Positions 1-9,800 of a stretch of 33,772 nt of DNA are shown here, in pieces (the first letter of the stretch is position 1; every line of letters starts with the position of its first letter). Below the pieces are notes generated by a model that had not been told where the DNA came from, searched no databases, and worked only from the letters and a program-made list of their open reading frames with translations. The translations under genes were made by a program, and so were the position numbers. This DNA comes from JAGOEX01 sp964630905 (GTDB lineage Bacteria; UBP6; UBA1177). The stretch lies in assembly GCA_964630905.1 (NCBI GenBank), contig CAZVWR010000034.1, forward strand, positions 1 through 33,772. Reading direction: 5' to 3'.

Positions 1-1562
1 GCGGTTCAGCAGTTGCAGAGATAACACAGGATTACGGCACAGCAGTTTCGTCACCTGCCGATCCGACAAAGACCGGTTATACATTTGCCGGCTGGAGTCC
101 TGAAGTTCCTGCAAATATGCCTGCTGAAAACATCACGATCACTGCACAGTGGACAATCAACCAGTACACTTTGACATACACAGCAGGGACAAACGGCACA
201 ATCACCGGAATTTCACCGCAGACAGTTAATCACGGTTCAGACGGTTCTGAAGTTACGGCAGTTCCTGACGGAGGGTATCACTTCGTCCAGTGGAGTGACG
301 GAGTTATGACAGATTCAAGAACTGATACGAATGTTACAGCGGATATAACGGTTACAGCATCTTTTACTATCAACCAGTACACAGTCACCTTCAAGGATTG
401 GGATGGAACAGATCTTAAAGTTGAAACAGTCGATTACGGCAGTGATGCGACTGCACCTGCCGATCCGACGAGGACCGGCTATGCTTTTACCGGCTGGGAT
501 GCTGGTTATACCAATATTATTGCTGACCTGACAGTCAATGCACAGTATTCCGACAACGACGAATGTACTCTCGGCACCGATAACTGTCATGAATTCGCAA
601 CATGTGAAAACACAATAGGCGATTTCACCTGCACATGCAGCGAAGGATACTACGGAGACGGCGTAACCTGTACGGAATATCCTCTCGGTGTTTGCCAGAA
701 ACCTGAAGAAATCGGAGCACTTCCATACACACACAATTCAACAACAACAGGCAGGGACTCATCACTTACAAATTACGGTTTAAACTGCGGATCTGTCGAA
801 GTTTCAAATCATCCTTCTCCCGATTTTGTATATTCACTTGATCTTACAACAGGACAGAAAGTTGAGATAACACTCACTCCGGCTGAAGGGTTCGACGCAG
901 TTCTTGCAGTTATTGGGACATGCGGAGAAAATCAGAATTGTGTAGCGTTTGCTAATGAAAATCTGTCTGCACAAAGCGAAGTTCTTTATATCGAAGCAGT
1001 TTCAGACACAACATATTTCATCGTTGTAGAAGGAGTGGCAGTATCATCATACGGAAGTTACACTCTTGATGTTAAAGAATGGGTTGAAGAGACAGATGAT
1101 GACACGGTTCCTGATGAAGACATTATTGATGAAGACATTGTTGATGAAGACATTGTTGACGAAGATGTTGTTGACGAAGACATTATTGACGAAGACATTA
1201 TTGACGAAGATTTTGTTGATGAAGAAGATATGGACCAAGTGGACGACGAGGATGAAATGGGCGATGAAGATACCGGAGATTCCGGTGACAGTGGAAACTC
1301 TGGAGACAGCGGAAACTCTGGTGACAGTGGAAACTCTGGAGACAGTGGAAACTCTGGAGACAGTGGAAACTCTGGAGACAGTGGAAACTCTGGAGACAGC
1401 GGAAACACAGGCAACACTGGAAACACTGGAAACACCGGAGATACAGGTGACGATGCGGATGAAATTTCTGATGAAGAGGAAGATGCCGACACAGAGACAA
1501 AAGATGAAGAAGTGTATAAACTCGGCGGTGGCGGAACCGGTTGCGCAATAGTATTGTATTAA
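1..1562 (+). CDS. Large repeat-rich surface protein, C-terminal part (5' end outside window)
   Basis: The frame is open from the first bases, so the gene begins upstream of the window. Visible in order: an InlB/Flg_new-like beta repeat ending in a GYTFAGW-type motif (about 1-150); two more such repeats (about 150-545; WSDG and GYAFTGW motifs); one calcium-binding EGF domain (about 550-680) with six cysteines, an N-terminal DNDEC and a CxNxxGxFxCxC core; a PPC-like beta domain (about 690-1080); an acidic stalk of seven DED-hydrophobic units; a stalk of 19 G-[DN]-[ST] tripeptides; and a short tail ending GTGCAIVLY. The last roughly 300 residues are clearly paralogous to the end of the giant protein at 4433-10615. 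It is probably exported and cell-surface exposed; the ligand is unknown. The next gene starts 18 bases downstream, so the two are probably co-transcribed. Adhesin is the likeliest general role, by inference only. Confidence 0.85.
   Translation, partial: GSAVAEITQDYGTAVSSPADPTKTGYTFAGWSPEVPANMPAENITITAQWTINQYTLTYTAGTNGTITGISPQTVNHGSDGSEVTAVPDGGYHFVQWSDGVMTDSRTDTNVTADITVTASFTINQYTVTFKDWDGTDLKVETVDYGSDATAPADPTRTGYAFTGWDAGYTNIIADLTVNAQYSDNDECTLGTDNCHEFATCENTIGDFTCTCSEGYYGDGVTCTEYPLGVCQKPEEIGALPYTHNSTTTGRDSSLTNYGLNCGSVEVSNHPSPDFVYSLDLTTGQKVEITLTPAEGFDAVLAVIGTCGENQNCVAFANENLSAQSEVLYIEAVSDTTYFIVVEGVAVSSYGSYTLDVKEWVEETDDDTVPDEDIIDEDIVDEDIVDEDVVDEDIIDEDIIDEDFVDEEDMDQVDDEDEMGDEDTGDSGDSGNSGDSGNSGDSGNSGDSGNSGDSGNSGDSGNSGDSGNTGNTGNTGNTGDTGDDADEISDEEEDADTETKDEEVYKLGGGGTGCAIVLY
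1113..1217 (+). repeat. Seven 15-bp tandem units coding DED-[IVF]-[IV]
   Basis: Seven consecutive 15-base units of the form GAY GAA GAY + two hydrophobic codons lie inside the surface-protein gene. They differ only by a few substitutions, mainly at third positions. They encode an acidic, probably extended or cation-binding stalk before the Gly-rich repeats. Confidence 0.85.
1275..1445 (+). repeat. Gly-Asp-Ser / Gly-Asn-Ser tripeptide repeat tract (19 units)
   Basis: Nineteen in-frame 9-base units encode G-[DN]-[ST]. Much of the tract is an almost exact 18-base repeat (GGAGACAGTGGAAACTCT with C/T changes), so it should be prone to slippage in whole repeats without breaking the frame. It forms a low-complexity hydrophilic stalk just before the C-terminal tail. 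Confidence 0.9.
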
Positions 1563-1580
1563 TTTTTTTAGAGGTGAATT

Positions 1581-2438
1581 ATGAGAAAGGAACTCAGGAT
1601 CTGTACTGCTATAAGAGATAAGGAATATGAAGACAAAGTGATATTGTTGACAAAATCACAGGGCTGGAAACATTCTCTGGTAAATGTTGATGACATCGTA
1701 AGTGAACACAGACGGGATACGCTTTTCTTTATTGTTGAGGACAGCTATTCTTCGATCCTTGATCTTATCGAGATCCATAACTCATGTGAACTCAATTTTA
1801 TACCTGTAATAGTTCTTTCAGGAGATGACTCAAAACATTCAAACTGGATAAAAAGAGTTAAATGTTCTGAAAAATATTTTCATGCCGGAATGAACTGCTT
1901 TCCCGAATTGATGGTTCAGTCAGTAAAAACGATGGACGCGCTCAGAGACACATATTATTACAAAAAGATCTCAGATTTCAGGGAAAATACGGCAGCAGCA
2001 TTCAAAAACAATGAAAAATTCTCTGATTTTTTAAACAAAGTGCTCCCTGATCTTCTTGAACTGCTTTACACAGAAAGAGGCTCCATAATGCTTCTTAACA
2101 GTAAAAAGAACCTTGTAGTTGAAGCTACATCCAGAAAAGAACTCGTCGGGATTGAGGTGGAATATAAAAAAGAGAGTGTCGCATGGACGGTTATTGATAC
2201 AAAGCAGCCGGTGTTTGTAGAAAACATCGAGAACGATTCAAGGTTTAAGAAAATGACCGGGTATTCAAAGGATTACTTCCTGTCACTTCCGATATTTGTT
2301 CACGGTGAGATAAGCGGAGTTCTCAACTTGTCTGATAAAGTTGTTTCGCTTCTTTTCGACACCAATGATTATAATAATGCCACGAATTTATTAAGCATTT
2401 TGGAGCCTTATCTTTTAATCAATAAAAACAGACAATGA
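1581..2438 (+). CDS. GAF-domain signalling protein with degenerate receiver-like N-terminus
   Basis: 285 residues, soluble, no membrane segment. Residues about 1-115 alternate beta strands and helices like a receiver domain (strand-like FFIVED and FIPVIVLSG segments). The DxxMP context of a phosphorylatable Asp is missing, so this is at best a pseudo-receiver. Residues about 130-280 are a GAF domain (RGSIMLL, the SVAWTVIDTKQPVFVENI segment, then SLPIF and SGVLNLSDK), a fold that binds small molecules or cyclic nucleotides in signalling proteins. There is no catalytic output domain, so it is likely a regulatory partner. Start ATG 1581 has an AGAGGTG ribosome site about 6 bases upstream. It is followed after 16 bases by a PilZ gene and then a diguanylate cyclase, suggesting a role in c-di-GMP control. 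The ligand is unknown. Confidence 0.8.
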   Translation: MRKELRICTAIRDKEYEDKVILLTKSQGWKHSLVNVDDIVSEHRRDTLFFIVEDSYSSILDLIEIHNSCELNFIPVIVLSGDDSKHSNWIKRVKCSEKYFHAGMNCFPELMVQSVKTMDALRDTYYYKKISDFRENTAAAFKNNEKFSDFLNKVLPDLLELLYTERGSIMLLNSKKNLVVEATSRKELVGIEVEYKKESVAWTVIDTKQPVFVENIENDSRFKKMTGYSKDYFLSLPIFVHGEISGVLNLSDKVVSLLFDTNDYNNATNLLSILEPYLLINKNRQ

Positions 2439-2454
2439 CAATCCGGGGGAAACA

Positions 2455-2868
2455 ATGAATTCAGGTAAGTTTGACGCAGAAAAACGGGATAAAGATGATG
2501 TTCTGTTTTCAGACAAGAGAGCCAGTGAAAGAATTAACCGCGAAATAAATGTCAAATTTGAGGTTTCAATTGACGGACCGCACAATTTTTTTGCCGGCTT
2601 TACTCAGGATATAAGTAAAGGGGGAGTTTTTCTCGCAACTCATCAGGTATATCCGATCGGAACAAAAATGAAACTCTCTTTTGAAATTGAAGGGGTTCAT
2701 GTTGAAGTTGAAGCAATAGTCAGATGGGCAAGGAAATCTGAAAATCTTTCGGGAAGCGATCTTCATCCCGGCATGGGTCTCCAGTTTATAGATCCGGATG
2801 AAAAAATTGTTGCTGTGTTTGAGAAATTTCTCGAAAAGAAAGAACCTTTGCTGATAGATGAAGAATGA
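2455..2868 (+). CDS. PilZ-domain c-di-GMP receptor
   Basis: 137 residues forming a single PilZ domain of the stand-alone type common in delta-proteobacteria-like genomes. Both c-di-GMP binding signatures are present: RxxxR at R22-R26 (RASER) and DxSxxG at D52-S54-G57 (DISKGG). It is therefore expected to bind the dinucleotide, unlike degenerate PilZ proteins. The rest is the usual beta barrel (VEVEAIVRWAR, then MGLQFIDPD) and a charged C-terminal helix. A GGGGG ribosome site lies just before ATG 2455. The next gene, a GGDEF diguanylate cyclase, starts inside this one (11-base overlap), so receptor and synthase are translationally coupled, which favours local signalling. The output partner is unknown; the adjacent giant surface proteins or their export are candidates by inference only. 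Confidence 0.9.
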   Translation: MNSGKFDAEKRDKDDVLFSDKRASERINREINVKFEVSIDGPHNFFAGFTQDISKGGVFLATHQVYPIGTKMKLSFEIEGVHVEVEAIVRWARKSENLSGSDLHPGMGLQFIDPDEKIVAVFEKFLEKKEPLLIDEE

Positions 2869-4339
2869 TAAATGTCAGAACAAAGTGGTCACACAAAAAA
2901 ACATAGTTTCTGTAAACGATTTTGACTGTCACAAGATCATCGATGTTGCGGAAATGTTCCTTTCTGAGGAGTTTTCCAGTGAAACATATCAGAAAATAAC
3001 TAACATTGTCAGACAGTTATCTTCGGCAAAATATGCGATATTCAATCTATATGAAGACAATGGTCATGATTATTATTCCGTTGCAGTTTCAGGGATGAGC
3101 GAAGTAATAAACAAAGCTTCAAAAATTCTCGGATTTGAGATCGGTCAAAAAAAATGGGGAGATGATCCTCATAAATCAATGAAAATTGCCAATCAGACAA
3201 TAACCTGTTTTGAAACTCTGCACGACCTGACAGGGGAAAAAATTCCGTTGACGATGATGTTTCTGATTGAAAAAAGTTTCAACATCGGAAAAGTTTATGT
3301 TGCTAAAATTGTTAAGGATTCAAGGATGATGGGGGATTTCACACTTATTTACGAAAAAGATGAAACCCTTGTCAATGAAGGACTTTTAGAATTATTTGTA
3401 AAGCTTGCCGGTCTCTTTATTGTAAGAAAGAAAACAGAGGAAGCACTTCTTAAAAGCCACGAGCAGTTTATGCTCGCTGTTGAAGGCAATCATGATGGAA
3501 TATGGGACTGGGATATGGTTACAGGCGAACTTTTTTTATCTTCAAGATGGAAAGAGATGCTCGGATATAGAGATGATGAAATTCTAAACAACATTGATTC
3601 ATTCAGAAACAATATTCATCCTGATGACAGACCGAGAGTCATGAAATATCTTGACGGGTATTTAAAAGGTGAGCATCATCACTACCATATTGAATTCAGA
3701 ATGAAGCACAAAAACGGTTCGTATCGCTGGATACTTGCAAGAGGTGAAGCGCTTTATGATGAGAACGGAATCCCTTACAGAATGGCTGGCTCCCATACTG
3801 ACATAACTGAAAAGAAGGAAATGGAAAAACAACTTGAATCTCTTGCTTCCACAGACTCATTGACCGGTCTTTGGAACAGGCGGTATTTCTTTGAGATCGG
3901 TCACAATGAATGCAAAAGAACGAGAAGATATAAGGCAAAGTTCGGAATGCTGATGATAGATATAGATCATTTTAAGGACATAAACGACACATACGGTCAC
4001 GCGGCTGGAGATTTGGTTCTGAAAAATGTTGCTGAAATATTTAAAAAACATCTCAGAGATGTTGACATTGCATCAAGAATTGGCGGAGAGGAATTTGCAG
4101 TTCTGATGCCGAACACTGACATCGAAGGTGTGAAAATAGTTGCTGAAAGATTAAGGAATGCTGTTGAGTTATCCCAAATTGTTTATGAAGGAAATGCACT
4201 CAAGATCACCATCAGTGTCGGAATTTCTGACTGTTCAAATGTCAATTCAATTGACGAAATGCTTAAAAATGCAGATGATGCATTGTATGAGGCAAAAAAT
4301 TCTGGAAGAAACTGTGTCAAATTTAAACAGGTTAAATGA
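2858..4339 (+). CDS. GAF-PAS-GGDEF diguanylate cyclase
   Basis: 493 residues, no membrane segment. Residues about 30-195 form a GAF-like sensor domain of the type found ahead of PAS domains in spirochaete and delta-proteobacterial regulators. Residues about 200-320 form a PAS_3 domain with its C-terminal motif (DITEKK). Residues about 330-490 form a GGDEF domain with the intact active-site motif GGEEF at 409-413, the metal/substrate region (DIDHFKDINDTYGH), and an inhibitory-site RxxD at R400-D403, exactly five residues before GGEEF. It should make c-di-GMP from two GTP and be subject to product inhibition. The start ATG 2858 overlaps the end of the PilZ gene; no other in-frame start fits. 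It is the last gene of the GAF-PilZ-GGDEF cassette. What the sensor domains detect cannot be seen. Confidence 0.92.
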   Translation: MKNDKCQNKVVTQKNIVSVNDFDCHKIIDVAEMFLSEEFSSETYQKITNIVRQLSSAKYAIFNLYEDNGHDYYSVAVSGMSEVINKASKILGFEIGQKKWGDDPHKSMKIANQTITCFETLHDLTGEKIPLTMMFLIEKSFNIGKVYVAKIVKDSRMMGDFTLIYEKDETLVNEGLLELFVKLAGLFIVRKKTEEALLKSHEQFMLAVEGNHDGIWDWDMVTGELFLSSRWKEMLGYRDDEILNNIDSFRNNIHPDDRPRVMKYLDGYLKGEHHHYHIEFRMKHKNGSYRWILARGEALYDENGIPYRMAGSHTDITEKKEMEKQLESLASTDSLTGLWNRRYFFEIGHNECKRTRRYKAKFGMLMIDIDHFKDINDTYGHAAGDLVLKNVAEIFKKHLRDVDIASRIGGEEFAVLMPNTDIEGVKIVAERLRNAVELSQIVYEGNALKITISVGISDCSNVNSIDEMLKNADDALYEAKNSGRNCVKFKQVK

Positions 4340-4353
4340 AAAACCTGATTTTC

Positions 4354-4381
4354 TTGAAAAAAAACTCATAATTCGTATCAT
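4354..4381 (+). promoter_or_regulatory. Candidate sigma70-type promoter for the giant lipoprotein gene
   Basis: TTGAAA (4354-4359), a 16-base spacer, then TATCAT (4376-4381, five of six matches to the -10 consensus). It lies 52 bases before the lipoprotein start at 4433, in the 93-base gap after the cyclase gene. Prediction from sequence only. Confidence 0.45.
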
Positions 4382-4432
4382 AATGAAGTCCTAAATTTGC
4401 TGAATTATAACTTGTTTCATTTGGAGGTTTGT

Positions 4433-6595
4433 ATGAAACGGCTTATGCTTGCGTTGCTGTTCTTTGTCTTTTTTGTCTCCTGTGGAGGAGAAGAAGAGAC
4501 AGTCATGAATGAATTGAACAGTCTGTCATCGGCAACTGTGGAAAACAGTGATATTGTTTTCCCTGAAAATGATGGTGAGATCGATCCTGAGATCCGGATC
4601 GCCCGGATGAATGCTTTCAGAGAGAATCAACTGAAACTCAAGACATTTAAAGAAGAAGAAGTGGTTATGGAGACAAAAGCTCTTTTTGGCACAAACTCTT
4701 TATATTTCTTTGATTTTGACGATTCTGAACAGGGATGGACGACTGGTTTGTATGATGACCCCAATGGCACTTATGAGTCCACTGTGCTCTGGACCAGAAA
4801 ATCTGATATTGCAGGGATAGGACTTGGAAGCAATGCGATGGTGGATCAGCATACAGGTACCTATGTTCATAACTGGATGAAAAGTCCGGTTCTTGATTTT
4901 TCAGGATCTGTCGGAGTTTCTCTTTATTTGAGAGTGTGGCAGCAGGATGAAGATAGTTACTATACAAAAATATGTTACGGAGAGTCTGGTGCATCTTTCG
5001 ATCAGAAAGACCTCAGAATCTGTGAAGATGACGGAATGGGCGGAGTTATAAACTGCGAAGTTCTTTCATGCAGCTTCACAAATGACGGTGCTTGGCATGA
5101 ATATGTTTTTGATCTTTCGGGCTGGGATAACAGATCAAATGTTGTTCTTATGTTCAGATATAATACGATCGACTCACTTTACGGCAATGGCTGGGCAGTT
5201 GATGATGTTCAGATCACAAAACTCTGTACTGAAAATCCGACTCCTGAACCGACTGATGTGACCGTTGACACCGATTATGTCTGCAGCGGAACAGAGATAA
5301 ATCTTAATGCGACAACTGAAAATGGTGCAATGATTTCATGGTATACAACCCCGGTTGGGGGAAAATCACTCGGCACAAGCAATAGCGGAGAAGATTTTTC
5401 AGTCAGTCCGACAGTCACAACAACATATTATGCAGAAGCAAAACTTCCGGATGTTGTGTTGCCGGGTGAAGAAACATTCAACTACACCGGTGCAGTTCAG
5501 GAATGGATCGTTCCTGAAGGAGTGACAAGCATTGAAATCGAAGCCTGGGGCGCACAAGGTGGACTGGGTGGAACGACTAATAATATTGGTGGATTAGGAG
5601 GCTTTTCCAAAGGGACTCTGGCTGTTGTTCCAGGACAAGTTTTAAATATATATGTAGGTGGCAAAGGCAGTGACAGAGCTTTAGATTCCAGTCAGAATTC
5701 ACCTGGCGGGTTTAACGGTGGTGGTGCAGGAGGTTTTGATAATAGTGGCCAATACCAGAATGGTGGCGGAGGCGGAGGTGCAACTGATATAAGGATAGGT
5801 TCTGAAGATCTGTCTGCCCGCATTATTGTGGCTGGCGGCGGCGGCGGTGGCGGTGGTGGATGGTTTGCTGCCAATGGTGGAGAAGGAGGGGGGCTTGAAG
5901 GAGGAACTGGTGAATATTCCTATACAGCCAAAGGTGGAACAGGCGGAACCCAGACAGAAGGAGGCACTGTAGATAATTTTAGAGGTGCTACAAATGGATC
6001 TTTAGGCATGGGTGGAAATGGTTCAACCAATTTAGATGCATGGGGAAGTGGTGGCGGTGGTGCCGGATACTATGGCGGAGCAGGTGGAACATCGATGGAA
6101 AATCATGGCTCCGGTTATGCCGGCGCCGGCGGCGGCGGTTCATCATATATTGACGGTGTGTTGAACGGTGAGACAACTGCCGGAGTTCGTACGGGCAACG
6201 GCGAAATAAAAATAACCTATACTGCTGCAATAATCTACTGCCCATCAAACAGAGTTCCTGTTGAAGTGAAGGTTGATCCTTTATCTGTAGGCGGAATGAT
6301 GTCAGGAACCACTCCAATCGTTTACGGTGCTGCTGAAAATCTTTCTTTAATCGGTTATACCGGTTCAATCCTTCAGTGGGAAAGAAAATATGAAAACGGA
6401 GAATGGGAAGTAATTGTAAACACTTCTGCAACTTATACGGATAATCCGGATGCAGTTGGAACATGGTATTACAGAGCACTTGTCAAGAGTGGACTTTGTT
6501 CACAAACATATTCATCAGAATTTATTCTTACAGTAAATAAAGCATCCCTCACTGTAACGGCAGATAATAAGTCGAAGGTTTACGGAGACGAGTAA
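4433..6595 (+). CDS. Giant surface lipoprotein, N-terminal part (interrupted by in-frame TAA)
   Basis: The start is ATG 4433, preceded by GGAGG (4423-4427) with 5-base spacing. This start opens a lipoprotein signal peptide (MKRLMLALLFFVFFVSC, Cys at residue 17) followed by an acidic segment. A TTG start 36 bases upstream would spoil the signal peptide. Domains: a MAM/laminin-G-like jelly roll (about 4690-5225, ending GWAVDDVQIT); an Ig-like domain (about 5250-5440, TTTYYAEA end); a long glycine-rich domain resembling the ALK-type Gly-rich family (about 5470-6230); another Ig-like domain; and the start of MBG/YDG-type beta repeats (KSKVYGDE). The frame stops at TAA 6593-6595 inside the first MBG repeat and continues open immediately after. 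This is therefore the first 720 codons of a gene that would otherwise run to 10615 (about 2,060 codons). If the stop is real, the product lacks the stalk and C-terminal tail. Confidence 0.85.
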   Translation: MKRLMLALLFFVFFVSCGGEEETVMNELNSLSSATVENSDIVFPENDGEIDPEIRIARMNAFRENQLKLKTFKEEEVVMETKALFGTNSLYFFDFDDSEQGWTTGLYDDPNGTYESTVLWTRKSDIAGIGLGSNAMVDQHTGTYVHNWMKSPVLDFSGSVGVSLYLRVWQQDEDSYYTKICYGESGASFDQKDLRICEDDGMGGVINCEVLSCSFTNDGAWHEYVFDLSGWDNRSNVVLMFRYNTIDSLYGNGWAVDDVQITKLCTENPTPEPTDVTVDTDYVCSGTEINLNATTENGAMISWYTTPVGGKSLGTSNSGEDFSVSPTVTTTYYAEAKLPDVVLPGEETFNYTGAVQEWIVPEGVTSIEIEAWGAQGGLGGTTNNIGGLGGFSKGTLAVVPGQVLNIYVGGKGSDRALDSSQNSPGGFNGGGAGGFDNSGQYQNGGGGGGATDIRIGSEDLSARIIVAGGGGGGGGGWFAANGGEGGGLEGGTGEYSYTAKGGTGGTQTEGGTVDNFRGATNGSLGMGGNGSTNLDAWGSGGGGAGYYGGAGGTSMENHGSGYAGAGGGGSSYIDGVLNGETTAGVRTGNGEIKITYTAAIIYCPSNRVPVEVKVDPLSVGGMMSGTTPIVYGAAENLSLIGYTGSILQWERKYENGEWEVIVNTSATYTDNPDAVGTWYYRALVKSGLCSQTYSSEFILTVNKASLTVTADNKSKVYGDE
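6593..6595 (+). other. In-frame TAA interrupting the giant surface-protein gene
   Basis: The stop falls at the conserved D/N position of the MBG motif YGxx[DN]P: here the codons read Tyr-Gly-Asp-Glu-stop-Pro-Val-Leu-Thr-Tyr. The same motif is intact in later repeats (for example YGDEDPEFTY near 8360). The frame stays open for 1,339 codons after the stop, with normal repeat coding. TAA is a genuine terminator for several other genes here, so the code is not reassigned. Confidence 0.9.
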
Positions 6596-6889
6596 CCAGT
6601 TCTTACATATACACCGTCAGGAACACTTTATTACGGAGATGATTATGATGTAATTACCGGAGTTGAGCTTAACACATCGACCGGTGCAGCGGCAACTTTC
6701 GGAACACACACTATAACAGCAACCGGCGGAACTGCTGCAAACTATGATATAACCCATGTAAATGGCACACTCACAGTTGACAAGGCTGATCTTAACCTTA
6801 TAAATGCAGTTGCCGCAGGAAAAATTTACGACGGCAATGTCAATACGACGATATCGGGTGACTTAAGCGTTGTCTTCTACGGTGGCGAT

Positions 6890-9800
6890 GTGACACTTGA
6901 TTCAATAGCAGGAACATTTGCCGATAAGAATGCGGCAGATGATAAAGCAGTTACCCCTGCAATGTCGATCAAGGGAGTTGACGCATTCAATTATAATTTC
7001 ATACAGCCTGCCGGTCTTACTGCCGACATTACTCCTAGAGACCTTATTCTCAGTGATTTTGCGGCAGACAGCAGGGTTTATGACGGAGAAACGCTTACAG
7101 ACGGCACATTCAGTGACAACCGTCTGACAGGAGATGACCTGTTCTTCAAATACAATGTCAACTTCAACTCAAAAGACGCTGACCTTGCGACCCATGCACT
7201 GTTCACAGACATAATAATCAGCGGCGGAGCAGATGCAGGGAACTACAATCTTGTGACAGTTGAAGGGACAGCGGCGGCATCAGTATTTAGAAAAGATCTT
7301 CTTATCACACTGATCGATAATTCCAAGATCTATGGCAGCATAGACCCTGTTTTCGGAATTGATTACGACGGTTTCATACCCGGTGAAGGTCCTGCGGATC
7401 TTTGCAGCGAAGTTTTCATCTATCGTGAGACTGGTGAAAAGGTCGGTGAATACGACATAAAGGTCATACTCATCGGCAGATACGATCTTGACGGCAGTCC
7501 AGCGACAGTTATGAATTATAATGTTCCTGACAATGATACTGACGGAGCACTTGAAGGAGTTCTTGCGGAATTCACGATCACTCAGAAAGCGCTCACCGTT
7601 ACAGGCGCAGTTGCGGACGACAAGGTGTATGACGGCACAACTGTCGCAGTTATCAGCGGAGCGACTCTGGCCGGTGTAGTCGGTGGAGATGATGTAGTTA
7701 TAGATAGTTTTGCAGGAATCTTTGCCGATAAGAACGCGTCAGAGAACATAGTTGTCACACCCGTGCTGACACTTGGCGGAAGCGATGCAGGCAACTATAC
7801 TCTTGAACAGCCGGAAGGACTGAGTGCAGACATCACGAAAAAAGGGCTCACAGTCACGGCAGATAACAAGAGCAAGGAATATGACTCGACACCTTATGCA
7901 GGGTTCACAGTGACCTATGACGGTTTTGTGACAGGCGAAAACACAGGCGAACTTGGCGGATCGCTCGGATTTGCGGGTGAAGCAGTGACAGCAGTTGATG
8001 CAGGAACATATACAGACCAGATAATTCCTGAAGGATTATCGGCAGTCAACTATGAGATCAGCTATGTCCCCGGAACACTCGAGATCACGAAGAAGACAGT
8101 TGCGGTAACAGCGCAGGATAAGACAAAAGTTTACGGACAGTCCGATCCTGAACTCACATTCACACACTCTCCTCTTGCAGGCACAGACAGTTTCAGCGGA
8201 GAGCTTGTCAGAGCAGAAGGCGAAGCTGCAGGTGATTATGACATACTTCAGGGAACACTTGTCTTAAGCGACAATTACACACTTGATTACACAAAAGGCA
8301 TTTTCACGATCACCGGAGCAATGCTCACAGTGACACCTGAAGCGGGAAAGACGAAGGTTTACGGCGATGAAGATCCGGAGTTCACCTATAAAGTGACAGG
8401 CTTTGTAAGCGGAGACGACGAAACTGTTATGACAGGAGCACTCAGCAGAGATGCAGGTGAAAACGCAGGTGACTATGCTATCACAGTCGGCACACTGAGT
8501 GCAGGCGGGAACTATGAGATCACCGTTCTTCCGGAAAAATTTGTCATCACAAAAGCACCTCTTAAAGTTACCGCAGATAACAAGACAAAGGTTTACGGCA
8601 CGACGGACCCTGCATTCACAGTTACATACGAGGGCTTCAAGTTCTCTGACACAGCTGCGAATTTAAGCGGCAGTTACAACATTTTCCGTCAGGTCGGAGA
8701 AAATGTGGGAACATATGACATCAAACTCTTCACCAACACACTGAGCTCGAACAATTATGTGATCACGGCAGAGAACGGTGTATTTGAAATAACAAAAGCG
8801 GCAACAGTTATCACATGGAATAATCCTGCCGACATAGTTTACGGCACTGCTCTTGACGGCACACAGCTTAACGCGACTGCCAATGTTGCAGGCACATTTG
8901 ATTACACACCTGCGGCAGGAACAATACTCAATGCAGGATTCGGACACACACTCAGAGTTGACTTCACACCTGATGACACACTCAACTACACACCGTCATT
9001 CAAAGAAGTGATGATAAGCGTTGAAACAGCTGAACTCACAGTTACAGCGGAAAACAAAGAACGCGATTACGGACAGGAAAATCCGGCGCTTACAGTTATT
9101 TACGGCGGATTTGCAGCCGGTGATAATGAAACGGTACTTGACACAGTTCCAGCTGCATCAACGACAGCCGGTCTCACATCACCTGCGGGCACATATCCGA
9201 TAGAAGTGACAGGCGGCAGCGATGCCAATTACACATTTATCTATGTCGCAGGAACACTCACAGTAAAAGCTGTTGAACCCGTTGTAACGACAGATGCAGT
9301 GAACGGCGTGACAGAAACTTCAGCTAATGTTACAGGCACAGTTGCAGATAACGGCGGCACAGACATCACAGCGAAAGGAGTCTGCATAAGCGAAGTCGAA
9401 AATCCGACAACAGCCGATGTATGCATGAACGATGCCTCAGAAAACAGCACATTCACAGTATCGTTCACCGGACTTGAGACAGGAAAGACCTATCATGTCA
9501 GAGCATATGCGATAAATTCAGCAGGAACCGCTTACGGCGCAGACCTCACATTCAAGGCGGCAGTGCATTACACACTCACCTATCTTGCAGGGGACAACGG
9601 CACGATCTCAGGAACGGCGGTACAGGAAGTTGAATCAGGCGCAGACGGCTCATCGGTACTTGCAGTTGCAGACGACAAATATCACTTTGTAAAATGGAGT
9701 GACGGCTCAATAGAGAATCCAAGAACCGATGCAAATGTTACAGCAGACCTCACAGTTACAGCGGAATTTGCAGCAGATCCGAAAGGCTTCTGTGACAACC

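Noticed and set aside
1275..1445. CRISPR-like regular repeats
   Set aside because: Units are contiguous, in frame and without unique spacers; they are protein-coding tripeptide repeats.
1058..1492. Long minus-strand open frame over the repeat tracts (also at 10144-10581)
   Set aside because: It mirrors the low-complexity repeats of the plus-strand genes, giving Ser/Pro/Phe repeats with no start context or domain.
1490..1562. Type IX secretion or LPXTG/PEP-CTERM sorting domain at the C-termini
   Set aside because: No terminal beta-sandwich CTD, LPXTG or PEP motif, and no transmembrane helix near the ends.
6593..6595. Stop-codon reassignment (alternative genetic code)
   Set aside because: TAA ends several other intact genes here (1562, 10615, 17297, 20127, 23364, 23691, 26328), and the proteins read normally with the standard code.
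6890..6892. GTG 6890 as the true start of a separate gene
   Set aside because: No ribosome site or signal peptide, and homologous repeat coding runs in the same frame from 6596.
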